Shown: piece by piece, positions 1 to 6,052 of the stretch | Numbering within the stretch: position 1 is the stretch's first letter | How the letters are laid out: every line of letters starts with the position of its first letter | NCBI GenBank assembly: GCA_027020325.1 | Contig: JALUVT010000130.1 | Span: 1 to 6,596, forward strand | Direction of reading: 5' to 3' | DNA length: 6,596 bases | From: a bacterium | GTDB lineage: Bacteria > Patescibacteriota > 4484-211 | Program-made: the position numbers and the translations under genes | The notes under the pieces: generated by a model | What the model was told of the DNA's origin: nothing | The model's input: the letters and a program-made list of their open reading frames with translations, nothing else | The model's database searches: none

Positions 1-93
1 CTTCAATTTAACCCGCTTTTTCTAGAATTTAACAACAACATTCAGTCTGCTAAAGCTAAAATTGAACTTGCCAAAAAAGTGCTCCTCAGCTAA
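1..93 (+). CDS. C-terminal tail of an unrecognised protein (5' truncated by window edge)
   Basis: Frame 1 is open from the window edge to a TAA at 91-93, giving 30 residues. They start with a short hydrophobic/aromatic stretch (LQFNPLFLEF) and end in an Ala/Lys-rich segment that could form an amphipathic helix (SAKAKIELAKKVLLS). The stop lies 14 nt before the comM start on the same strand, as expected for an operon neighbour in this tightly packed genome. Thirty open codons could occur by chance, so the case rests mainly on position and composition. I do not recognise the family from so short a tail. Confidence 0.45.
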   Translation, partial: LQFNPLFLEFNNNIQSAKAKIELAKKVLLS

Positions 94-107
94 GATGAAT
101 TAACTTT

Positions 108-1634
108 ATGCTCGCCCGGCTTTTTTCTGCTACCCCTTGGGGTCTCGAGGGACGGCAGGTTGAAATTGAGGTTGACTTAGCTAAACGCGGGTTCCCCAGT
201 TTCCGTATCGTCGGTTTGGCGGACAAAGCAGTTAATGAGGCTCGCGAACGCGTCCGCAGTGCCTTAATCAATTCCGGTTTCCAATTTCCTCTTTACCGCC
301 TTACCGTTAATCTCGCTCCAGCTGATCTCCCCAAAGAAGGGACTAGTTTTGATCTACCAATTGCTCTTGGTATTCTTCTGGCTTCGGAACAAATTCCTCC
401 TCTTTCCCTGGAAAAGAAATTATTAATCGGGGAACTGTCTCTCGAGGGTTTTTTGCGTCCGGTACGAGGGGTTTTGCCTTTAGTACTCTGGGGTCGTGAA
501 AATGGATTTGAAGAAATTTACCTTCCCGCGGCCAATGCTGCGGAAGCGGCAGTGGTTCCCCAAGTTAAAATCTTTGCCGTTCACAGTTTAGCCGACTTAA
601 TTCTTCACTGGCAGGAATTGAAAAAATTGCCTCCTGTCCCTCCTCTTTCTTGGTCCGAAATGCAACAAAAACAAAATCAAAAAATCAACTGGCCTGAAAT
701 AAAGGGACAGGAACAGGCTAAACGAGCGCTGGTGATTGCCGCGGCAGGAGGACACCACCTTTTTCTTGTTGGCCCGCCTGGGGCGGGGAAAACACTTCTC
801 GCCCGAGCCCTAGCCGAATTACTGCCTCCGCTGAATTTGGAGGAGGCTTTAGAAGTTAGCAAAATCTATTCCATTGCCGGAGCGCTAAACCCTGATCAAC
901 CCTTAATCACGCGGCGCCGTTTTCGCTCTCCTCATCATTCAACCTCACGCAGCGGACTCATTGGAGGCGGCAGCCAGCCCCAACCCGGAGAAATTTCTCT
1001 CGCTCACCGCGGAGTTCTGTTTCTTGATGAAATTCCAGAATTTCCGCGTCATGTCTTGGAAAGCCTGCGTCAACCCTTAGAAGACGGCGTCGTAACCATT
1101 AGCCGTGCCCGGGCGCAATTGTCTTTTCCCTCCCGTTTTATGCTCGTTGCCGCTGCTAATCCTTGTCCCTGCGGCTACTGGCAGAGTAACCAACCCTGCC
1201 GCTGCCGGCCGGCACAACGAACGCGCTACCAAAAACGACTTAGTGGCCCCCTCCTAGATCGTTTTGATCTTTTGCTCCAAGTGCCAGCAGTGCGAGAGGA
1301 TAAACTTTTAAACTTGGAAAGCAAACCTGATCCCGTAGAGGAATGGCGTCAGCAAATTCAACGCGCCCGTCAGCGGCAACAGGAGCGCTTTGCCAACCAT
1401 GGGCTTCAGTGCAATGCCGAAATGAGCGGGAAAGAAATCAAATCGTTTTGCCCATTAACTTCAGAAGCACAAGCGATCCTTAAACAAGCGGTACGGCGTT
1501 TTCATCTTTCGGCTCGTGCCTACCATAAAATTCTTAAAGTCGCCCGCACAATTGCCGACTTGGAAGGAGAAGACGAAATTTCTTTACCAATGGTTAGTGA
1601 AGCGCTAGCCTTCCGTCAGCGGCTTTGGGCTTGA
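108..1634 (+). CDS. comM: ComM/YifB-family Mg-chelatase-like AAA+ ATPase (natural transformation branch-migration helicase)
   Basis: The 508 residues match the usual family length (about 500-510). Residues 1-170 form the Lon/S5-like N-terminal domain, with the family opening MLARLFSATPWGLEG and the GTSFDLPIALGIL segment (78-90). The AAA+ core follows: Walker A GPPGAGKT at 222-229 (nt 771-794), Walker B VLFLDE at 303-308, sensor-1 Asn351, and SGPLLDRFD (379-387) carrying a likely arginine finger. The Mg-chelatase C-terminal helical domain includes LSARAYHKI (467-475), with a sensor-2 type Arg470. Four cysteines (353, 355, 364, 366) could bind a metal. In Vibrio cholerae, ComM is a hexameric helicase that promotes branch migration while incoming DNA recombines; the same cytoplasmic role is inferred here. 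The ATG at 108 is fixed by the family N-terminus and an in-frame TGA at 96-98. No clear Shine-Dalgarno is visible. The gene ends in TGA, 42 nt before the pilN-like gene. Confidence 0.95.
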   Translation: MLARLFSATPWGLEGRQVEIEVDLAKRGFPSFRIVGLADKAVNEARERVRSALINSGFQFPLYRLTVNLAPADLPKEGTSFDLPIALGILLASEQIPPLSLEKKLLIGELSLEGFLRPVRGVLPLVLWGRENGFEEIYLPAANAAEAAVVPQVKIFAVHSLADLILHWQELKKLPPVPPLSWSEMQQKQNQKINWPEIKGQEQAKRALVIAAAGGHHLFLVGPPGAGKTLLARALAELLPPLNLEEALEVSKIYSIAGALNPDQPLITRRRFRSPHHSTSRSGLIGGGSQPQPGEISLAHRGVLFLDEIPEFPRHVLESLRQPLEDGVVTISRARAQLSFPSRFMLVAAANPCPCGYWQSNQPCRCRPAQRTRYQKRLSGPLLDRFDLLLQVPAVREDKLLNLESKPDPVEEWRQQIQRARQRQQERFANHGLQCNAEMSGKEIKSFCPLTSEAQAILKQAVRRFHLSARAYHKILKVARTIADLEGEDEISLPMVSEALAFRQRLWA

Positions 1635-1660
1635 TGTTTACATTCTCTTCAGAGTAAAAT
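1631..1660 (+). promoter_or_regulatory. Possible sigma70-type promoter for the pilN-pilO cassette
   Basis: TTGATG (1631-1636, overlapping the comM stop) and TAAAAT (1655-1660) are separated by 18 nt. They match the -35 and -10 consensus at 4/6 and 5/6 positions. The predicted start near 1667 would leave a leader of only about 10 nt before the ATG at 1677, just including the AGG at 1669-1671. This is the only sizeable gap between plus-strand genes, so it is the natural place for a promoter, but read-through from comM is equally possible. Confidence 0.3.
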
Positions 1661-1676
1661 GAATTTATAGGTAGCA

Positions 1677-2255
1677 ATGACGGAAAAAAAAGCGCCAACT
1701 TTGCCTTCGGAAATCCAGCTCCTGCCGCAAGAAGAAATTCGGGAACGTCAATTCCTCCTTCAGCGCCTGCAACAGTTTTCTCTCGCTTTTAATCTAATCT
1801 TAATTCTAATTTTAATTAGTGGACTTTTTTTTCTTTATTGGAAAAAACAAGTAATCCAAGAATGGAATTTTTTTAATGAACAATTGAGTCAAAATCTTCA
1901 GCAGTTAAACGCTTATGAAGGGACAATAACCGAATTTAAAATTTTAGAACAAAAATTGGACTGGTTGAGTTTACTGCGCCAAAACAAAGAACCCGAAAGT
2001 CAAATTCTGGAGCTTCTTGAAAAAACAATTCCCCCTGGCGTTATTTTAACTGAAATCCAAGATAAAGATAAACTTTATCTTCGCGGAGAAACGCAAGACT
2101 ACCAATCCTTAATCAGCTTCCGGCGCGCCCTGGAAGGAGAAGATCAAACAAAAAAAGTTCAGCTCAACCAAATTCGACGCGAAGACGCCGCTTCTCCCAT
2201 CTTTTTTGAACTGGGAGTAATCTTGGGAAAAACAAACCAAAATGAAAAACAATAA
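1677..2255 (+). CDS. pilN: PilN-like type IV pilus inner-membrane assembly protein
   Basis: This 192-residue bitopic membrane protein has the PilN plan. A short cytoplasmic N-terminus holds IQLLPQE (13-19), the degenerate form of the INLLP motif with which PilN binds the actin-like PilM. One transmembrane helix follows (about 34-55), then a predicted coiled coil (about 58-100), then a small ferredoxin-like periplasmic-side domain. That domain contains IPPGVILTEI (118-127) and LYLRGETQDYQSLISFRRAL (133-152), both of the type seen in PilN. In model systems PilN pairs with PilO to link the motor to the pilus alignment complex. The start is the ATG at 1677: the ATG at 1659 is in the same frame but hits TAG at 1668. 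AGG lies 5 nt upstream. The 3' end overlaps pilO by 14 nt, implying co-translation. Assignment rests on architecture and motifs, as PilN is poorly conserved. Confidence 0.8.
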   Translation: MTEKKAPTLPSEIQLLPQEEIRERQFLLQRLQQFSLAFNLILILILISGLFFLYWKKQVIQEWNFFNEQLSQNLQQLNAYEGTITEFKILEQKLDWLSLLRQNKEPESQILELLEKTIPPGVILTEIQDKDKLYLRGETQDYQSLISFRRALEGEDQTKKVQLNQIRREDAASPIFFELGVILGKTNQNEKQ

Positions 2256-2841
2256 ATTGAATTGGACAACACTCTGGCAGCGTTACCGCCAACAAGTTGT
2301 TGGTTTTGTTTTGCGCTTAATTGTTATCCCCTTAGTTTTGCTATTAGTTATCTATCCGCAATACCGTGCTTTACAAAAAATACAAAACCGCTGGCGGAAA
2401 TTAAAACCCGAAGCAGCAATGGTCGAAGAAAGATTAAATGAAGTTCGCCGCGCTCTGCGTACCTATCCTGATTATTCAGATCTAAATCTTGCCCTTGCCC
2501 AATACCTTCCCGAGGGAGATCAACAAAATCTTCCGTTTATTCGGCAAATTCTTTCCCTTGCAAGCAGCCATCATCTGGACTTAGAAAACTTAAACTATAC
2601 TATTAGCACCACAGTAACCGATGATCAGGGGAAGGAAGACCCGCGTCTGCGGGGATTAAAGGCGTTCCGATTTCGCCTTAATGGGCGGGCTCAATATCCG
2701 GATTTACGCTCTTTTCTCCGCGAGTTAGAAAGCGAAAAAAGAGAATGGCAACTATTAAGCTTAAAAATTATCAACAAAAACACTGCTAGTTCTGGAACTG
2801 ATTTAAATTTTGAAATAAGGGCGCAAGCTTTTTGGCGATAA
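2242..2841 (+). CDS. pilO: PilO-like type IV pilus inner-membrane assembly protein
   Basis: This 199-residue protein has a short basic cytoplasmic N-terminus, one transmembrane helix (about 18-38), a coiled-coil stretch (about 41-75, rich in Arg/Glu/Lys) and a C-terminal alpha/beta domain. LPFIRQILSLASSHHLDLEN (97-116), AFRFRLNGRAQYPDLRSFLR (141-160) and the closing strands (170-199) follow the PilO/GspM ferredoxin-like pattern. PilO normally forms a heterodimer with PilN; its place immediately downstream of the PilN-like gene, in a 14-nt overlap, supports the call. The ATG at 2242 precedes the upstream stop at 2253-2255 and follows an A-rich stretch rather than a Shine-Dalgarno, consistent with translational coupling. 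The gene ends in TAA at 2839-2841, and the next ATG follows with no gap. Confidence 0.78.
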   Translation: MKNNKLNWTTLWQRYRQQVVGFVLRLIVIPLVLLLVIYPQYRALQKIQNRWRKLKPEAAMVEERLNEVRRALRTYPDYSDLNLALAQYLPEGDQQNLPFIRQILSLASSHHLDLENLNYTISTTVTDDQGKEDPRLRGLKAFRFRLNGRAQYPDLRSFLRELESEKREWQLLSLKIINKNTASSGTDLNFEIRAQAFWR

Positions 2842-3096
2842 ATGAATAAAAGGAGATTATTATCATTAATAAATTTGAGTGCAAGTTTAGTTGTTTGGCT
2901 GCTGTTCTTTTTTTTGCTTTTCTTTTTCTACTGGCAACAACGGGTTACCGCCCCCTCTTCACCGCCAACAATAAAAAAAGCAGATACGCAACCTTTCCGT
3001 CCTCGCTTGGAAAAAAGACTAGTTGAAGAATTGCGCCAAGAAAGCAAGACCCCTCTCTCCCCAACGCCAATAAAGAAAAAGCCCGCTCAGGAGTAA
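2842..3096 (+). CDS. Small single-pass membrane protein with Pro/Lys-rich tail, in the PilP position
   Basis: The 84-residue product begins MNKRRLLSL, has one very hydrophobic, Phe/Leu-rich helix (about 12-30) and ends in a polar, Pro/Lys/Glu-rich tail (about 34-84) that looks disordered. The ATG abuts the pilO stop with no gap, so the gene is probably translated by coupling. In Proteobacteria the gene after pilO is pilP, a lipoprotein reaching the outer-membrane secretin. Here there is no lipobox and no globular domain, so homology to PilP is not supported; only position is shared. A T8 run (nt 2909-2916) lies in the membrane helix. The last 25 codons overlap the opposite-strand gene ending at 3019. 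Function unknown; a pilus accessory role is inferred from linkage only. Confidence 0.6.
   Translation: MNKRRLLSLINLSASLVVWLLFFFLLFFFYWQQRVTAPSSPPTIKKADTQPFRPRLEKRLVEELRQESKTPLSPTPIKKKPAQE
3019..3096. other. 78-nt tail-to-tail overlap of two convergent genes in exact antisense codon register
   Basis: The plus-strand small membrane gene ends at 3096 and the minus-strand gene at 3348-3019 ends inside it. Codons face each other exactly: the plus TAA (3094-3096) is read as Leu codon TTA (residue 85) on the minus strand, and the minus TAG (3021-3019) is read as Leu codon CTA (residue 60) on the plus strand. In this register U-centred hydrophobic codons face A-centred polar codons, which matches a polar tail opposite a hydrophobic segment. 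Confidence 0.6.
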
Positions 3097-3348
3097 AACT
3101 GTTAAAAGTGCGGTTTTGGTTAGATCCTGCCGTAAATATTGGGCACTATATTCTTGCATCTGTTGGAATCCCAAAGAAGAGCTTTTTTTCTCCCTTAAAC
3201 TCAACGACGGAGAAGGGGGGTTCTTTTCTCTTCTCTTTAGCGTTGAAGCCGAAGGCTGGCGATAGCGTGCCAATTCTGCTTCCAGCCTCCTAATTTTTTC
3301 GCGCAAAACAATAACTTCTTCGCGATAATTGTGTTTTCGTTTCCCCAT
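3019..3348 (-). CDS. Small coiled-coil and single-pass membrane protein of unknown function
   Basis: The 109-residue product has a basic N-terminus (MGKRKHNYREE), a short predicted coiled coil (about 9-30, with REKIRRLEAELARYR), a Ser/Pro/Lys-rich linker (31-58), and a C-terminal membrane helix (about 77-94) followed by an aromatic/hydrophobic end. It would sit tail-anchored in the membrane with most of the chain in the cytoplasm. The ATG lies 2 nt after the stop of the baseplate J-like gene, making it the last gene of the alaS-ftsA-like cassette, and no Shine-Dalgarno is visible. Residues 85-109 are encoded opposite the plus-strand gene ending at 3096. I do not recognise a named family. The structured layout and tight linkage argue that it is real rather than a shadow frame. 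Confidence 0.65.
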   Translation of the reverse strand: MGKRKHNYREEVIVLREKIRRLEAELARYRQPSASTLKRREKNPPSPSLSLREKKSSSLGFQQMQEYSAQYLRQDLTKTALLTVLLLSGLFLYWRWGERGLAFLAQFFN

Positions 3349-3350
3349 TG

Positions 3351-4808
3351 TTAATTATTTTTAACCTTAATTCTAATCCTAATCCGCTCCTGTCGGTAAG
3401 GTAAAGTCTGCAAAAATGACGGCATCCGTGGCCAAAGATTAATGCGGTAGCCGTTAATATTTTCTAATTTTACCAAAAAGGCTTCAGCTTGAGCGGGTTT
3501 TAACCCCTGTAATTTTTGACGCAAATCGTCGGAATCGATTTCGGGAATAACTATTCCTTGGATTGTTGCCATCAAAACCAATTGTCCTTCGCTATTACTA
3601 TCAATTCCTTCTAAAGAAAGTGTTGTTTTATCCTCTAAGAGTTGAAACCCCGCCGGAAGATTTTCTTTTAAGACAGTCAAAAGCAGCTTTTTAACTTGAG
3701 AACGACTAAAAAGGGTCGCTTGGCTTTGGCCTGTAACTGTGGCTTGAAAAGAATCAGCCTTGGCCCCTTCACCTACACTAAATTCACGATTTAAAACTTG
3801 GTTATTGATAAATTCTTCTAATAATTGCTGATCCCCAACGAGTTTAGTTTTTATATCTTCTTTATTTTGTGCATAGACCTGATTGGCTAATTCTTCTACA
3901 GCCTGTTGTTGATCAGCACGACTGACAACAAGCTCTTCGGTCACGGTCCCGCCACGGAACGAGAGGGGGTTGGTTGCATATAATTGTTGGTTGGGATCAA
4001 AGTCATTGACTTGAAAAACTGTTTCCGCCTCCAGATTATACTGAGGGCCGATTTCAGCCGCAATAACCCGCAAATTCTCCTTTTTACCCCAGATTGACTG
4101 CTCCCCCTCACTCAAGGGCTTTATTTCTACTGGAGGAACAGTAACTTCTTCTTGAAGCAAAAATGTTAACCCGCTTTTTTCTCCTTGCGATCCTAAAGTC
4201 GTTCCCTTTTTTAATTTTACCGCCACCTTTGTTTTATTATAAATAGTTACTTCTCCCTCGGCCTTGGTCCCTCCTTCAACTTTGCCCGTTGCCTTAAAAG
4301 TTCCTTGGGCAGTATTTTTAATCGCCACACTTTCCCCCGGAACTTTAAGATTGTCGTAATCCAAGGTTGCAATCTGCGGGTCAACAGTTACTTTTTCTTG
4401 ACGCGTAATAGTTGATTCTTGAACCAATAGAGTCACCGTGGCCCGCGGCAGGTAATAGTAAATAAAACCCAAGGCGGCCAAGGCAAAAATTAGCGCAAGA
4501 AAGATAAAAAATAAAAAAATCCCCCCCCGCGGCCAATTAAAAACATTTTTTTTCTTCTTCAATGAAGAAGGGGTGGGGGAAGAAACAACTGAGGAGGAAA
4601 CATCTTTTTCGGTCATAGTCAACGAATCCCAAAAAAGCTTTTTGTTCTGTCCTTGAGCCCAGCGCTTTAATAATTGACGATTCAAGGGAGATTGCCAAAA
4701 TTCATTTTCCGGCGGAACCGTTAGTTTAATCTCGCCCGCTGTTTCCTGCTGCAAGCTTTCAATAATAAAAGCCAGATTGTCCTCGCGATTAAATTTAAGT
4801 TCTTTCAT
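3351..4808 (-). CDS. Single-pass envelope protein with baseplate J/gp47-like extracellular region
   Basis: The product has 485 residues in four parts. The N-terminal cytoplasmic domain (about 1-62) has an alternating strand/helix pattern with EIKLTVPPENEF (26-37) and NRQLLKRWAQGQNKKLFWDS (43-62). A Ser/Thr/Pro then Lys-rich linker (63-95) leads to one membrane helix (about 96-120). The outside part is beta-rich, with GEVTIYNKT (185-193), KKGTTLGS (200-207), GLTFLLQEEVTVPP (213-226) and NLRVIAAEIGPQYNLEA (245-261); this strand and glycine spacing is what gives CPR proteins a 'baseplate J-like' annotation. The C-terminal region repeats an alpha/beta pattern and closes with a helix and INLWPRMPSFLQTLP (456-470). 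No phage genes lie nearby, so an envelope role is more likely than a tail component. The gene overlaps the FtsA-like gene by 14 nt; AAAAAGG lies just before the start. Family recognition is from memory of patterns. Confidence 0.7.
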   Translation of the reverse strand: MKELKFNREDNLAFIIESLQQETAGEIKLTVPPENEFWQSPLNRQLLKRWAQGQNKKLFWDSLTMTEKDVSSSVVSSPTPSSLKKKKNVFNWPRGGIFLFFIFLALIFALAALGFIYYYLPRATVTLLVQESTITRQEKVTVDPQIATLDYDNLKVPGESVAIKNTAQGTFKATGKVEGGTKAEGEVTIYNKTKVAVKLKKGTTLGSQGEKSGLTFLLQEEVTVPPVEIKPLSEGEQSIWGKKENLRVIAAEIGPQYNLEAETVFQVNDFDPNQQLYATNPLSFRGGTVTEELVVSRADQQQAVEELANQVYAQNKEDIKTKLVGDQQLLEEFINNQVLNREFSVGEGAKADSFQATVTGQSQATLFSRSQVKKLLLTVLKENLPAGFQLLEDKTTLSLEGIDSNSEGQLVLMATIQGIVIPEIDSDDLRQKLQGLKPAQAEAFLVKLENINGYRINLWPRMPSFLQTLPYRQERIRIRIKVKNN

Positions 4809-6051
4809 CGCCTTTTTCTATTGCTGCTCCTACTACTCCTGTCCAGGCCGGGTTATTGAGACGAGTCCGTCGGCCGCGAATAAAATTATGATTCAAAGGC
4901 TGGATAAGATGCGGCTTAGGAAAAACAGCAAAATTAAGATTTTTGTTCCAAGGGTAGGCTAAAAAAGCGGAACGGAGGTGAGGGATAAAACTCCCTCCGC
5001 CACAAAGCAAAAAATGTTCCGGTAAACTTTGTCCACTGGCAAGGTCACCTAAGGCCTCTTCAAGCCCCAAAAAAAGAATCTGTAACCAATATTTTAGAAT
5101 TCCCTTGAGCTGATTCTCTTTATCCCGCTCCAGTTTATTGTCCGCCCAAGCCTGTTTTAATTTTTCGCTCTGGTCAAGGGTAAGGTCAAATTCGCGCATT
5201 AAAAGCCAATTTAGATGTTCACTCCCCCAATTAAATCCCGCCCCCCCTTCAATCTGTTCGGGGTAAAAAAGGGTAACTTCGGTAAAGTTTCCTCCAATAT
5301 CAACTATAATCCCGCGGGGATAAAAATTACGCAGGAATGAAATTGCACTTAAGGCCGGGCTGCTCCAATGAAATACTTCCAAACCCAGATTCGCCGCTAA
5401 TTCTTCTAATATTTCTTTCTCCTCACGAGAACAAAATTCCTCGCTAAAAGTTAGCCTTAACTCCCGCCCCGAAAATTCTAAAGGGGAGGATAAACTTTTT
5501 CCATCAAGATAAAAATTGTTACTTTTTACTTTCAGTCGTAAAGGAGTTGAATTTTCCTCCTTTGTTGGGCCGAGCTTTAATATTGCTTTTTTCTCCGCCG
5601 CGGGGTGGACGCGTTGCTCAACCTCTTGGAGAATCCGGTCTAATTCTCCCTCCCGGATTGGCTTTTTAGGATCAGTGCGCTGTAGTTTAACTTTGGTATT
5701 AATGATGCGGATTAAACCGGAAGCCAAAAAAACTGCGCGACGGGGATTAATTCCGGCTTCCAGACTGGCCTTTTCGACCGCTAAAGAGGTAGTTTCCAAA
5801 ACAGCATCCAATTGCTGGGGCCGACGACCGCGGAAACTATGTTGACCATGTTTTTGTTCCGCCGCCCCCAAAACTTCTAAATGTAAAGGAGATGCTTCCC
5901 CTTTTTCTTCAATCACAAGATGATTCTGTTCTTCTGGCCCTTCTTTCTTTACCCGCAAAACCGCGGCTTTTACACGAGCTGTTCCCAAATCGAGAACCAA
6001 AAAAGGTCGCTCCGCAGGGCGAGAAAGTTTGAGCCTCCAGGGCAGTTTCAT
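4795..6051 (-). CDS. FtsA/PilM-family actin-like ATPase, FtsA-like domain order
   Basis: This 418-residue soluble protein shows the actin-fold nucleotide motifs: phosphate-1 FLVLDLGTARVKAAVL (17-32, Asp21), phosphate-2 IIVDIGGNFTEVTLF (248-262, Asp251) and the adenosine loop LLCGGGSFIPHL (348-359). Between them, residues about 100-205 resemble the FtsA 1C/SHS2 subdomain: SGLIRIINTK (111-120), KKPIREGELDRILQEVEQR (129-147), then FYLDGKSLSSPLEFSGRELR (180-199), like the Dg-x-NPxGmsGxRLE segment of FtsA. PilM also has an SHS2-type subdomain, so a PilM role cannot be excluded. FtsA anchors FtsZ to the membrane through a C-terminal amphipathic helix; the visible C-terminus (NNPAWTGVVGAAIEKGDERT) lacks one, so membrane contact may come through its neighbours. 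It lies 1 nt after the alaS stop and overlaps the baseplate J-like gene by 14 nt, so the three are probably co-transcribed. Confidence 0.8.
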   Translation of the reverse strand: MKLPWRLKLSRPAERPFLVLDLGTARVKAAVLRVKKEGPEEQNHLVIEEKGEASPLHLEVLGAAEQKHGQHSFRGRRPQQLDAVLETTSLAVEKASLEAGINPRRAVFLASGLIRIINTKVKLQRTDPKKPIREGELDRILQEVEQRVHPAAEKKAILKLGPTKEENSTPLRLKVKSNNFYLDGKSLSSPLEFSGRELRLTFSEEFCSREEKEILEELAANLGLEVFHWSSPALSAISFLRNFYPRGIIVDIGGNFTEVTLFYPEQIEGGAGFNWGSEHLNWLLMREFDLTLDQSEKLKQAWADNKLERDKENQLKGILKYWLQILFLGLEEALGDLASGQSLPEHFLLCGGGSFIPHLRSAFLAYPWNKNLNFAVFPKPHLIQPLNHNFIRGRRTRLNNPAWTGVVGAAIEKGDERT

Positions 6052-6052
6052 C

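Noticed and set aside
1632..1634. TGA as a recoded sense codon (Gly), as in SR1/Gracilibacteria
   Set aside because: ComM reaches its normal family length exactly at this TGA, so it acts as a stop here.
2851..2870. AGGAG followed by ATT/ATC as a non-standard start for the small membrane protein
   Set aside because: The ATG at 2842 directly abuts the pilO stop and gives a normal basic N-terminus; AGGAGA simply encodes Arg-Arg.
3095..3117. Hairpin AAAACTG / CGGTTTT with a 9-nt loop just after the 84-residue gene, as a terminator
   Set aside because: The stem is A/T-rich with a G-U pair, the loop is long, and GGTTAG rather than a T run follows. It also lies inside the coding region of the minus-strand gene.
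3187..3215. Inverted repeat TTCTCC / GGAGAA as a bidirectional terminator
   Set aside because: The loop is about 15 nt and no T tract follows the stem in either direction. It is fully inside the minus-strand coding sequence, so chance is the better explanation.
3108..3293. Plus-strand open frame of 61 codons
   Set aside because: It lies antisense to the 109-residue minus gene, has no domain or linkage signal, and its composition looks like a complement of coding sequence.
3351..4808. Baseplate J-like protein as evidence of a prophage or contractile injection system
   Set aside because: No tail, sheath, capsid, integrase or lysis gene is nearby. The protein has a membrane helix and cytoplasmic domain, and it sits in an operon with alaS and an actin-like ATPase.
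5516..5845. Plus-strand open frame of 109 codons antisense to the FtsA-like gene
   Set aside because: The opposite strand carries clear FtsA-type motifs throughout, while this frame is Ser/Arg/Cys-rich with no recognisable pattern.
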